Positions 46,285 to 54,414 of a stretch of 64,000 bases of DNA are shown one piece after another. Each line of letters begins with the position of its first letter. The first letter of the stretch is position 1. A model generated the notes under the pieces. That model worked only from the letters and a program-made list of their open reading frames with translations. It searched no databases and was not told the origin of the DNA. The stretch comes from Nitrogeniibacter aestuarii. Its GTDB lineage: Bacteria > Pseudomonadota > Gammaproteobacteria > Burkholderiales > Rhodocyclaceae. The DNA is taken from contig NZ_CP071321.1 of NCBI RefSeq assembly GCF_017309585.1, positions 3,410,001-3,474,000 on the forward strand, written 5' to 3'. The translations under genes and the position numbers were made by a program.

Positions 46285-47241
46285 TCACGCCTCCAGCTGC
46301 TGCTCGAGATCGTGAAGGACCCGGTAGCACGGTAGCACGCTGGCCACGCTGGCGTTGGGCTGACGCCCCTCGCGAATGGCCGCGAAAAACTCGCGATCCT
46401 GCAGTTCGATACCGTTCATGGAGACATCCACCTTCGACACATCGATCACCTCGTCGCGACCGGTGATCAGATCGTCGTAGCGCGCAATGTAGGTGGCCGT
46501 ATCGCCGATGTAGCGGAAGAAGGTGCCCAACGGACCGTCATTGTTGAACGACAGGCTCAAGGTGCAGATGGCACCGTTGGCCGCCTTGAGCTGGATGCTC
46601 ATGTCCATGGCGATGCCCAGTTCGGGATGTTTCGGCCCCTGCACGGCATTGGCCTGAACCACGGGGCTGCCGCACTGGTAGGCAAACAGGTCGACCGTGT
46701 GGGCGGCGTGATGCCACAACAGGTGATCGGTCCAGCTGCGCGGCTCGCCCAGGGCGTTCATGTTGGTGCGGCGGAAGAAGTAGGTCTGTACATCCATCTG
46801 CTGGATGTTGAATTCCCCGGCCTCGATGCGCTGGTGAACATACTGGTGGCTCGGGTTGAAGCGCCGGGTGTGACCGCACATGGCCACGAGACCGGTCTCC
46901 TGCTGCACACGCAGAACATCCTCGCCATCGGCGAGCACGTCGCACAAGGGAATTTCCACCTGAACATGCTTGCCTGCCTGCATGCAGGCGATCGCCTGAC
47001 GGGCGTGCATCTGCGTCGGGGTGCACAGGATGACGGCGTCGATGTCATCGCGCGCCAGCACCTCATCCAGGTCCGTGGTGGCCTGTTCGATGCCGTACTG
47101 GTCAGCCACCGCGCGGGTCTTGTCCAGATCACGGCTGATCAACGCCACCACCTCGACGCCGTCGATATGTTTGATGCCGTCCAGGTGCTTGAGGCCGAAA
47201 GCGCCGGCACCGGCCAGCGCGACTCTGATCGTGTTGCTCAT
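46285..47241 (-). CDS. ligC: 4-carboxy-2-hydroxymuconate-6-semialdehyde dehydrogenase
   Basis: A 318-residue Gfo/Idh-type NADP dehydrogenase that oxidises the LigAB ring-cleavage product to 2-pyrone-4,6-dicarboxylate. The N-terminal Rossmann fold (VALAGAGAFGLKHLDGI) is followed by the CMQAGKHVQVEIPLCD segment and the substrate domain (LLWHHAAHTVDLF). GGAG precedes the ATG. It belongs to the pmd/lig-type cluster with ligB and ligA upstream. Confidence 0.93.
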   Translation of the reverse strand: MSNTIRVALAGAGAFGLKHLDGIKHIDGVEVVALISRDLDKTRAVADQYGIEQATTDLDEVLARDDIDAVILCTPTQMHARQAIACMQAGKHVQVEIPLCDVLADGEDVLRVQQETGLVAMCGHTRRFNPSHQYVHQRIEAGEFNIQQMDVQTYFFRRTNMNALGEPRSWTDHLLWHHAAHTVDLFAYQCGSPVVQANAVQGPKHPELGIAMDMSIQLKAANGAICTLSLSFNNDGPLGTFFRYIGDTATYIARYDDLITGRDEVIDVSKVDVSMNGIELQDREFFAAIREGRQPNASVASVLPCYRVLHDLEQQLEA

Positions 47242-47361
47242 TCAGTATCTCCAATGTCGGCGTCACCCTGCGGGAAGCCGCAGGCCGGCATCCGGACGCG
47301 GTGACTGATCGACCGCCGATGCCCCGGACTCCGCTGCGCTGCCTTCGGGCGACGTTGCATG

Positions 47362-48216
47362 TCAGTTGTTCTCCAGAATCAGGTGCCCCACGGCCGTATT
47401 GGAGGCCGGCACATGATAGAAACGGTGCTTCACCGTCGGCGCCGGACCGCCGGCCACGTCGGCCATGGCGCCCCGCGCGATCAGCCACATCACCAGTTCG
47501 ATCCCTTCCGAGCCGGCCTCGCGCACATAGTCGATGTGCGGCATGGCCGACAAAGCCGCCGGGTCAGCGATCAGGCGGTCGAGAAAGTCGTTGTCCCACT
47601 CGCGGTTGATGAGGCCGGCACGGGCGCCCTGCAGCTGGTGGCTCATGCCCCCGGTGCCCCAGATCTGCACCTTCAGATCTTCGTCGAACCGTTCCACCGC
47701 CTTGCGAATGGCCTTGCCCAGTTCGAAGCAGCGCCGGCCGGAGGGCACCGGGTACTGCACCACGTTGACCGCAAAGGGGATCACCTTGCACGGCCACTGC
47801 CCGGGTTGTCCGAACATCAGGGACAGCGGCACGGTCAGGCCGTGGTCCACCACCAGCTTGTTGACGATGGTCAGATCGAAATCATCCTGGATGACACTCT
47901 GGGCGATGTGCGCGGCCAGCTCGGGGTGGCCTTCGACATCGGGCACTGGTCGCGGCCCCCAGCCTTCATCCGCCACCGGGTAATGCACACCGGTGCCGAT
48001 GGCGAAGGTGGGAATCAGATCGAGGCTGAAGGCCGTGGCGTGGTCGTTATAGACCAGAAAGATCACGTCCGGCGTGTTCTCTTCCATCCACTGTTTCGAG
48101 TAGTCATACCCGGCGAAGACGTTCTGCCAATAGGGTTCGTCCGCCTTGCCCTGGTCGAGCGCCGCGCCAATGGCCGGCACGTGGGAGGTGTAGACGCTAG
48201 CGGTAATGCGGGCCAT
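47362..48216 (-). CDS. ligB: Protocatechuate 4,5-dioxygenase beta subunit
   Basis: A 284-residue extradiol dioxygenase subunit of the LigB superfamily. With LigA it opens the protocatechuate ring between carbons 4 and 5 using ferrous iron. Iron ligands are H12 (TSHVP), H59 (YNDHAT) and E240 (SEGIEL), and the catalytic H193 (MSHQLQG) is present; each is offset by about two from the Sphingobium enzyme. GGAG lies before the ATG at 48216; the frame extends to 48363 across the ligA-ligB gap. Confidence 0.95.
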   Translation of the reverse strand: MARITASVYTSHVPAIGAALDQGKADEPYWQNVFAGYDYSKQWMEENTPDVIFLVYNDHATAFSLDLIPTFAIGTGVHYPVADEGWGPRPVPDVEGHPELAAHIAQSVIQDDFDLTIVNKLVVDHGLTVPLSLMFGQPGQWPCKVIPFAVNVVQYPVPSGRRCFELGKAIRKAVERFDEDLKVQIWGTGGMSHQLQGARAGLINREWDNDFLDRLIADPAALSAMPHIDYVREAGSEGIELVMWLIARGAMADVAGGPAPTVKHRFYHVPASNTAVGHLILENN

Positions 48217-48233
48217 CAGTGGGTCTCCTGCTG

Positions 48234-48296
48234 GGCAGCCCCAAGGGCAGCCTCCGCCCCCCGGGGCGGCAGTGAACAAAGTGAGTGCAGGGGCTG
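48234..48296. repeat. GC-rich hairpin repeat between ligA and ligB (diverged copy)
   Basis: A diverged member of the repeat at 50635-50784. It has CCGCCCC (48254-48260) and GGGGCGG (48263-48269) as a short hairpin, with the conserved flanks CAGCCCCAAG and GTGAGTGCAGGGGCTG. Confidence 0.55.
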
Positions 48297-48298
48297 GT

Positions 48299-48739
48299 TC
48301 ATTTTGCCCCCTTGCCGGCTCTGCCTTGCGGCTGGCGCTCTGGCTGGGCGTCGCCATCCTCACCGAGATAGCGGTTGCCCTCGGGCGAGCGACCGCCGCG
48401 CAGCATCATGTCGCGATATTCTTCTTCGCTCATGCCGGTCATCGAGCCGGCCATCTGCTGAAAGCTTGCGCCATCCGTCGCACCGATCTTGGCGAGGAAG
48501 TAGATGTTCCCCCCGGTGCGCATGCACCAGTTCAGATCGCGCGCGATCACCGCCTGCTTCTGCTCCTCGCTCAACGGCCATTCGTCGAGATAGGCGCGTT
48601 CGTCCGCCTTGAAGCGCTCGCGATTGGCGGCCTGCATCAGTGACATGCAGAACTGGTTGAGCCAGTAGCCCTTGCGCGACTGCTCGGCATCGAAAATGAT
48701 CGTGCCGGGGATGTCCTTGTAGGGTTTGTCCAGAGCCAT
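48299..48739 (-). CDS. ligA: Protocatechuate 4,5-dioxygenase alpha subunit
   Basis: A 146-residue small subunit of the extradiol dioxygenase. It has the helical pattern DIPGTIIFDAEQSRKGYWLNQFCMSLM, with LNWCMRTGGNIYFLAKIGA and SFQQMAGSMTGMSEEEYRDMML downstream. It contributes to the substrate pocket of LigB in the alpha2beta2 enzyme. The polar C-terminal tail (DAQPERQPQGRAGKGAK) is likely disordered. It is directly downstream of ligI on the minus strand. Confidence 0.95.
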   Translation of the reverse strand: MALDKPYKDIPGTIIFDAEQSRKGYWLNQFCMSLMQAANRERFKADERAYLDEWPLSEEQKQAVIARDLNWCMRTGGNIYFLAKIGATDGASFQQMAGSMTGMSEEEYRDMMLRGGRSPEGNRYLGEDGDAQPERQPQGRAGKGAK

Positions 48740-48754
48740 CTTTGTCTCCTGCGC

Positions 48755-49684
48755 TCAGGTTTCTTCGGGCCAGTACAGGCGCTTGGGGTTATCCACCAGC
48801 AGCTTGCGTTGCAGTTCGGATGTCGGCGCGATGTGGGGGATGAAATCCACCAGCAATCCGTCGTCCGGCATGTGATCCTTCAGGTTCGGGTGCGGCCAGT
48901 CGGTCCCCCACAGGACCCGGTCGGGAAAGGTTTCCACCACCTTGCGCGCGAACGGCACCACATCACGATAGGCCGCCTGCTCGCCGCCGAGCGCCTTCGG
49001 CCCGCTCACCGACAGTCGTTCCGGGCAACTGACTTTGCTCCACACGTTCGGGTGCTCGCGCATGAATCTGAGGAACAGCTCGAACTCCGGACCATCGACC
49101 GGCCGGGTCACATCCGGACGCCCCATGTGATCGACCACCACGGTGGTCGGCAAGGCAGTGAAGAAGTCCCACAGCTCGGGCAGATCCTGCGCTTCGAAAT
49201 AGATCACCACATGCCACCCGAGCGTGTCGATACGTGCGGCGATCTCCATCAGTTCGTCCTTGGGGGTGAAGTCCACCAGGCGCTTGACGAAATTGAAGCG
49301 CACGCCGCGTACGCCCGCCTCGTGCAGCACTTGCAACTGCGCGTCGGTCACCGAACGCCGCACCGTCGCCACCCCGCGGGCCTTGCCGCCGGAGGACCGG
49401 CAGGCATCGATCATGGCACTGTTGTCCGCCCCGTGGCAGGTGGCCTGCACGATCACATTGCGGCTGAAACCGAGATGATCACGCAGCGCGAACAGCTGCG
49501 CCTTGCCCGCATCGCAGGGGGTGTATTTCCGCTCAGGCGCGAAGGGAAACGCCGCGCCCGGCCCGAACACGTGGCAGTGCGCATCCACCGCCCCCGGCGG
49601 CAGCTGAAAAACCGGCGTGCTCGGCCCGGCAAACCAGTCGAGCCATCCGGGCGTTTTCTCGAAAGTCGAAGCGGCAACGCTCAT
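48755..49684 (-). CDS. ligI: 2-pyrone-4,6-dicarboxylate lactonase
   Basis: A 309-residue amidohydrolase-fold enzyme that opens 2-pyrone-4,6-dicarboxylate. It has VDAHCHVFGPG near the N-terminus, GVRFNFVKR, VVVDHMGRPDV and WGTDWPHPN, typical of the LigI family. The ATG at 49684 overlaps the stop of the DUF1932 gene (ATGA). The frame extends to 49816, but ATG 49684 begins the natural N-terminus. Confidence 0.94.
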   Translation of the reverse strand: MSVAASTFEKTPGWLDWFAGPSTPVFQLPPGAVDAHCHVFGPGAAFPFAPERKYTPCDAGKAQLFALRDHLGFSRNVIVQATCHGADNSAMIDACRSSGGKARGVATVRRSVTDAQLQVLHEAGVRGVRFNFVKRLVDFTPKDELMEIAARIDTLGWHVVIYFEAQDLPELWDFFTALPTTVVVDHMGRPDVTRPVDGPEFELFLRFMREHPNVWSKVSCPERLSVSGPKALGGEQAAYRDVVPFARKVVETFPDRVLWGTDWPHPNLKDHMPDDGLLVDFIPHIAPTSELQRKLLVDNPKRLYWPEET

Positions 49685-50622
49685 GCAGGTTCCTTCGTCA
49701 GGAGGGGTCGGTGGGCAAGGATGCGATCGGCCGCCTGGCTCCAGTGACCGAAGCGTCCGAACCTCGGGTCCGCGCGTTCGCCGAACACGCCGGCGTCGGC
49801 CAGATCGGCCATCCACGCCTGGCGTTCGGCAGTCCCCCAGGCGGAAAAAGGGTCCAGCCCGGCCTCGCGAACGGTTTTGGCCACTTCATACATCTCCTCG
49901 CTGCGGCGCCGGCCGTGCTGGACCACGCGCTGAAAAAAGTAGCTCGCCTGCGCCTCCCAGTCGATGCCGGGAAAGGTCTCCTGCAGAGAGGCGAGCACCG
50001 CATCCTCGACGCCGTAATGGCGCGCCGCGGTCAGGCTTTCGATGACCATGGCTTCGAGCCCCTTGATCATCACACTACGACACATCTTGGTGGCCGATGC
50101 GATGCCCAGGCGGGTGTCGGCCACGGACGGCGCAAAACCCAGCGTCTTCAGGGGCGCGAGCAAAGCGGCTGCGTGCGGCCCACCCAACAGCAGTGGAACA
50201 CCGCTGCGATACGGCGGCACCGAGGTCATCACCGCGCCTTCCACATACCGGCTGCCCGCGCGGTCGATGCACGCGGCGGCTTCGCACTTGGCACCCGGGG
50301 ACGCGCTGTTCATATCCAGGAAAAAAGCATGGGCCTGCACACCGGGGGCGCAGGCCCTTGCAACGATCACGGTTTGGGATGCCGTGACGGAGGAAATGAC
50401 GAGATCGGCGCTTCGTGCCAGGCCGGCATGCGAATCGGTCAGCCCGACCCGGTGGCGCGCGGCATGGGCGATCAGCGCGGCTTCTTCCGGGGTGCCCAGC
50501 TTGAGGTCACACGCGCTCACACTGACTCCCTGTGCGCGCAGATCCTCGGCCAGAATGCGTCCGACCTCGCCATACCCGACGATGCCGACATGCCACTCTG
50601 TTGGCTTGGGGGGCATGTTCAT
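49681..50622 (-). CDS. NAD(P)-binding 6-phosphogluconate-dehydrogenase-like protein (DUF1932)
   Basis: A 313-residue protein with an N-terminal Rossmann fold (VGIVGYGEVGRILAEDL) and a C-terminal helical domain of the DUF1932 type (ATKMCRSVMIKGLEAMVIESLTAARHYGVED). Proteins of this type recur in protocatechuate 4,5-cleavage clusters, but its step is not known to me. It overlaps ligI by four bases. I placed the start at ATG 50622 (GAAGG upstream); M at 50616 is an alternative. The frame extends to 50958 through the repeat. Confidence 0.8.
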   Translation of the reverse strand: MNMPPKPTEWHVGIVGYGEVGRILAEDLRAQGVSVSACDLKLGTPEEAALIAHAARHRVGLTDSHAGLARSADLVISSVTASQTVIVARACAPGVQAHAFFLDMNSASPGAKCEAAACIDRAGSRYVEGAVMTSVPPYRSGVPLLLGGPHAAALLAPLKTLGFAPSVADTRLGIASATKMCRSVMIKGLEAMVIESLTAARHYGVEDAVLASLQETFPGIDWEAQASYFFQRVVQHGRRRSEEMYEVAKTVREAGLDPFSAWGTAERQAWMADLADAGVFGERADPRFGRFGHWSQAADRILAHRPLLTKEPA

Positions 50623-50634
50623 GGGGCCCCCTTC

Positions 50635-50707
50635 GCGCCGGGCCGCCCCAAGCGGAGGGTCGCCCCCTCGGGGGGCAGCGCAGCCGCATCGCGGCGAGCG
50701 TGGGGGC
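50635..50707. repeat. GC-rich hairpin repeat, copy A
   Basis: The first of two near-tandem copies between ligK and the DUF1932 gene. It holds the hairpin GCCCCC/GGGGGGC (50662-50676) and ends with GAGCGTGGGGGC. Such elements are frequent in betaproteobacterial intergenic DNA. Confidence 0.75.
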
Positions 50708-50718
50708 CGTTTACCTCG

Positions 50719-50784
50719 CCGCCGGGCCGCTCCAAGCGGAGGGCCGCCCCCTCGGGGGGCAGCGAACGCAGAGAGCGTGGGGGC
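50719..50784. repeat. GC-rich hairpin repeat, copy B
   Basis: A second copy about 84 bases on. It shares CGCCGGGCCGC, CCAAGCGGAGGG, CGCCCCCTCGGGGGGCAGCG and AGCGTGGGGGC with copy A. The two copies fill most of the 173-base gap inside the operon. Confidence 0.75.
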
Positions 50785-50795
50785 TGTCTCATGAC

Positions 50796-51479
50796 TCAGT
50801 CGATGTACTTGAGGCCGGCTTGCTCGAGTGCCGGCCGCATGTTGTACATATCGAGACCCAGCACACCGCTGGCGAGTTTCTGGCGCTTGGCCTCTTCGTT
50901 GGCCTCGCGCGCACGGGCGGCATCCAGCGCCGCGGCCGCCATGGCCTTGGGCACGCACACCACACCGTCGTCGTCGGCAACGATCACGTCACCCGGCGTC
51001 ACCCACATGCCGGCACACACCACGGGGATGTTCACCGACCCGAGCGTGGCCTTGATGGTGCCCTTGCTCGACACGCACTTGCTCCATACCGGGAAGTCCA
51101 TGGCCTGGAGGGTCTTCACGTCGCGCACGCCCGCATCGATGATCAGCGCGCGGGCACCGCGCGCCTGAAAACTGGTGGCCAGCAGATCGCCGAAGTAACC
51201 GTCGGTGCATTCGGCGGTCACGGCGGCGACCACCACGTCGCCCGGCTGAATCTGCTCGGCGGCCACGTGCATCATCCAGTTGTCCCCCGGCTGCAGCAGC
51301 ACGGTGACTGCCGTACCCGAGATCTGCGCCCCGGGATAGATCGGCCGCATATAGGGCTTCATCAGCCCGACCCGGCCCATGGCCTCATGGACCGTGGCGG
51401 AGCCGAGCACGGCGAGTGCATCGGCGATCTCGCGTTCGGCACGGGTGATGTTGCGATAGACAACGCCCAGTTCGTACAT
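50796..51479 (-). CDS. ligK: 4-carboxy-4-hydroxy-2-oxoadipate aldolase (LigK/HMG-CHA aldolase)
   Basis: A 227-residue RraA-fold aldolase that cleaves 4-carboxy-4-hydroxy-2-oxoadipate to pyruvate and oxaloacetate, the last step of the 4,5 pathway. Conserved parts include ALAVLGSATVHEAMGR, GDVVVAAVT, DGYFGDLLATSFQARGARALIIDAGVRDVKTL and PGDVIVADDDGVVCVP. The ATG has AGGGAG upstream. It is in the operon with ligJ. Confidence 0.95.
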   Translation of the reverse strand: MYELGVVYRNITRAEREIADALAVLGSATVHEAMGRVGLMKPYMRPIYPGAQISGTAVTVLLQPGDNWMMHVAAEQIQPGDVVVAAVTAECTDGYFGDLLATSFQARGARALIIDAGVRDVKTLQAMDFPVWSKCVSSKGTIKATLGSVNIPVVCAGMWVTPGDVIVADDDGVVCVPKAMAAAALDAARAREANEEAKRQKLASGVLGLDMYNMRPALEQAGLKYID

Positions 51480-51495
51480 GTTTGTTCTCCCTTCC

Positions 51496-52521
51496 TCAGC
51501 GGCCCTGCGATTTCAGGGCGGCGTCCAGGCGCGGATAGACGCGCCGGGCATTGCCCTCGTAGATCTTGTGGCGATCCTCGTCGCTCAGATCGGCCCCTTC
51601 GATATAGCGCCGGGTGTCGTCGAAATGATGGCCGGTCTGCGGGTCGATACCGCGCACCGCGCCAATCATTTCCGAGGCGAACAACACGTTGTCCACCGGA
51701 ATCACCTTGGTCAGCAGGTCGATCCCCGGCTGGTGATACACGCAGGTGTCGAAGAACACGTTCCTGAGCAGATGCTCGTCGAGCAACGGTTTCTCCAGCG
51801 CCTGGGCAAGACCGCGATAGCGGCCCCAGTGATAGGGCGCGGCGCCGCCGCCATGGGGAATCACGAAACGCAGGGCCGGAAAGTCCTTGAACAGGTCCCC
51901 CTGGATGAGCTGCATGACCGCCGTGGTATCGGCGTTGATGTAGTGCGCGCCCGTGGTATGGAAGCAGTCATTGCAGCTGGTGCTCACGTGCACCATGGCC
52001 GGGATGTCGTACTCCACCATCTTTTCGTAGATCGGGTACCAGTGGCGGTCGGTCAGCGGCGGGCTGGTCCAGTGACCGCCGGACGGATCCGGATTCAGGT
52101 TGATGGCCACGAAGCCATAGTCCTTGACGCACCTTTCCAGCTCCGCAATGCAGGTGGCCGGATCGACGCCCGGGCTTTGCGGCAGCATGGCGGCGCCGAT
52201 GAAGTGCTCGGGAAAGAGCTGGCTGACCCGGTAGCACAACTCGTTGCAGATCGCGGCCCAGGTGGACGACACCTGGAAATCACCGATGTGATGCGCCATG
52301 AAGCTGGCCCGCGGGCTAAAGATGGTCAGGTCCGAGCCACGCTCGCGCATCTGACGCAACTGGTTGCGCTCGATGGTCTCGCGCAGTTCGTCGTCGCTGA
52401 TCTTCAAGTCGCCGACCCGCGGCATCGAGGACGGATCCTCAAGACCGGCAATCTGTCTTTTGCGCCACTGCTCAAGCGCCCCGGGCGCTGTTGTGTAATG
52501 ACCGTGAATATCGATGATCAC
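51496..52521 (-). CDS. ligJ: 4-oxalomesaconate hydratase
   Basis: A 341-residue amidohydrolase-superfamily hydratase that adds water to 4-oxalomesaconate to give 4-carboxy-4-hydroxy-2-oxoadipate. MIIDIHGHYTTAPG holds the first metal ligands. FSPRASFMAHHIG, HVSTSCNDC and FVIPHGGGAAPYHWGR follow. Length and motifs are those of LigJ. It follows the ModA-like gene and precedes ligK by 16 bases. Confidence 0.95.
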   Translation of the reverse strand: MIIDIHGHYTTAPGALEQWRKRQIAGLEDPSSMPRVGDLKISDDELRETIERNQLRQMRERGSDLTIFSPRASFMAHHIGDFQVSSTWAAICNELCYRVSQLFPEHFIGAAMLPQSPGVDPATCIAELERCVKDYGFVAINLNPDPSGGHWTSPPLTDRHWYPIYEKMVEYDIPAMVHVSTSCNDCFHTTGAHYINADTTAVMQLIQGDLFKDFPALRFVIPHGGGAAPYHWGRYRGLAQALEKPLLDEHLLRNVFFDTCVYHQPGIDLLTKVIPVDNVLFASEMIGAVRGIDPQTGHHFDDTRRYIEGADLSDEDRHKIYEGNARRVYPRLDAALKSQGR

Positions 52522-52554
52522 GAAACGAATCTCCTCAATGGACCATCCCTGCCC

Positions 52555-53232
52555 TCAGGCCGGGCTCATGCCTTCACGACGCTTGGCGTCGTCAGCCTGC
52601 GGGGATGTCATGAACGCCAGCAAACGCCGCACCTCCGGCACCTGGACAGAACCGGCACCAATGCCGGCGGAAAACACCGTATCGACCTGAATCTCCGGCG
52701 GCAGGGAGCCGACGACGTCGATCCCCGCGACATGGATCAATTCCGATCGCTGCTGAAACCCCAAGCTCGCCCGCCCTTCGGCCACCCAGGCGCCCACGGG
52801 CACACCGGGCGGCGGGCAGATCACCCGTTCGGCAATCTGCCGGGCAATGCCCCAGCGCTCGAACAGGTCGGTCAGCGCTCGACCGCTCGGGCCGCTCGAA
52901 ACGGCCACCGCCTCGGCAGTGAGAACCGCATCACGCACCGCGGCTTCGGTCGCGATGTCGGGTGGCATCGCCCCGCATGGCACCGCCACGGCAATCCCCG
53001 AGCGCGCCAGGTCGACCCGGCTGCCTTCGAGCAAGCAACCGTCAGCGATCAGGCCCTTGATGACATCAGCCGCCAGCACCACCACGTCGAACGCCTCGCC
53101 CGCACGCAACCGGCTCGCCACATCCAGCCCGCCGGCCGCCTCGAAGCTCACCGGATGCCCGGCGTACGTGGCGGCCAGTTCGGCAAGCATCTGCCGCGGC
53201 GCCATGGACGAAATACCACGGAGCGGCTTCAC
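52555..53232 (-). CDS. ModA-like substrate-binding-domain protein without signal peptide
   Basis: A 225-residue type 2 periplasmic-binding-protein fold (KPLRGISSMAPRQMLAEL, FEAAGGLDVASRLRAGEAFDVVVLA, SSGPSGRALTDLFERWGI) but with no export signal, so it is probably cytoplasmic. It starts with GTG at 53232; ATG 53205 would cut into the fold. As first gene of the lig operon it may be a binding protein, or a repurposed enzyme or regulator. The function is not known. Confidence 0.75.
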   Translation of the reverse strand: MKPLRGISSMAPRQMLAELAATYAGHPVSFEAAGGLDVASRLRAGEAFDVVVLAADVIKGLIADGCLLEGSRVDLARSGIAVAVPCGAMPPDIATEAAVRDAVLTAEAVAVSSGPSGRALTDLFERWGIARQIAERVICPPPGVPVGAWVAEGRASLGFQQRSELIHVAGIDVVGSLPPEIQVDTVFSAGIGAGSVQVPEVRRLLAFMTSPQADDAKRREGMSPA

Positions 53233-53509
53233 GGCTGCGCCGCCCGATCAGAATCGGAGTCGCGACCGGCCTGGGCACGGCCCGGAGCAGCCATCGACAG
53301 GAACAGGGTCGGTTTCATCATGGACTGGATTGTGACCACCGCGCCGCCGACGGGACACCGGCCATGTTCACTACCAGATATAAAAAAAAGGCATGGCTCA
53401 TAAACAAACCATCATTTTTTAAATACCTTACCCCATTCGCAGTCAGGCTCGGCTAACATCAACATCTGCTATACAACACCTGAAGATATTCATTTAATGG
53501 ATAACGCGA
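53233..53509. promoter_or_regulatory. Divergent control region of the lig operon and LysR gene
   Basis: 277 bases between two divergent genes. The AT-rich block at 53376-53440 (A8 and T6 runs around GGCATGG and CCATC) contrasts with its GC-rich surroundings and is the probable promoter and LysR-binding region. I cannot fix the exact operator. Confidence 0.5.
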
Positions 53510-54409
53510 ATGGACCTGAAACAGATCGAATACTTCGTGCGCGTGGCCGAGTTGGGCAGTTTCACCAACGCCTCCATCGCTCTGGACATCGCCCAGCCCG
53601 CGCTCAGCCGACAGGTCCGGCGGCTGGAGGTTGAGTTGCGCCAGCCCCTGCTACTGCGCAACGGCCGGGGCGTCACGCTCACCGAGGCGGGCAAGATCAT
53701 GCTCGAGCACGGTCGCGGGGTGCTCCACCAGATCGAACGTGTCCGGGAAGAACTCTCGCGGGCGCGTGGCGGCTATGTCGGTCGCGTGGCCGTGGGCTTG
53801 CCGCCCAGTCTGGCGCGCGTGCTGACCGTGCCGATGACACGCGCCTTTCAGGCCTCGATGCCCGATGCCATCCTGACCATCAGCGAGGGGCTGTCGGTCA
53901 CCATGCAGGAATCCATTGCCCAGGGCCGGCTGGACATGGCCCTGCTCTACGACAGCCGCCCCTCGGCGGAAGTCGAGATTCATCCGCTCGCCCACCAGCC
54001 CCTGAACCTGCTGCAATCCAACCAGCAGTCGAACGACACGACACCCGTCACCGTCGACGCGTTGTCGCGCCTGCCGCTGATCATGCCGAGCCGCCCCAAC
54101 GCCATCCGCATGCTCGTCGAGCACGAACTCGCCGTGCGCGGCCGACAACCCCGCATCGTCATCGAAGCCGATGCCATTCCGGCCATTCTCGATCTGGTCG
54201 CCGACGGTCTGGGGGCCGCCATTCTTCCGGCCAGCGCCCTGAGCTCTTTCGGCCACGGCGACGCCCTCAACATGCGGCCCATCCAGAACCCCCCGCTGGT
54301 GGCGAAACTGGCCTGGGCCGTCAGTGCGCGACGCCCCATGACCCAGGTGCAACGCAATGTGGTCTCGATCATCGAAGCGCAGGTGAAGGACTACCTGGGC
54401 ACCCTCTGA
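53510..54409 (+). CDS. LysR-family regulator, probable activator of the protocatechuate 4,5-cleavage operon
   Basis: A 299-residue LysR protein with an N-terminal winged helix (MDLKQIEYFVRVAELGSFTNASIALDIAQPALSRQVRRLE) and a C-terminal effector domain. It is divergent from the operon containing ligJ, ligK, ligI, ligA, ligB and ligC. It likely senses protocatechuate or a ring-cleavage product, by analogy with LigR and PmdR. The effector is inferred. Confidence 0.88.
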   Translation: MDLKQIEYFVRVAELGSFTNASIALDIAQPALSRQVRRLEVELRQPLLLRNGRGVTLTEAGKIMLEHGRGVLHQIERVREELSRARGGYVGRVAVGLPPSLARVLTVPMTRAFQASMPDAILTISEGLSVTMQESIAQGRLDMALLYDSRPSAEVEIHPLAHQPLNLLQSNQQSNDTTPVTVDALSRLPLIMPSRPNAIRMLVEHELAVRGRQPRIVIEADAIPAILDLVADGLGAAILPASALSSFGHGDALNMRPIQNPPLVAKLAWAVSARRPMTQVQRNVVSIIEAQVKDYLGTL

Positions 54410-54414
54410 GCCGA

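Noticed and set aside
49711..51168. 485-codon plus-strand frame through the DUF1932 and ligK genes
   Set aside because: It runs through the hairpin repeats and two real genes on the other strand.
51478..53403. 641-codon open frame opposite ligJ and the ModA-like gene
   Set aside because: Shadow frame spanning two real genes and their gap; no recognisable domain.
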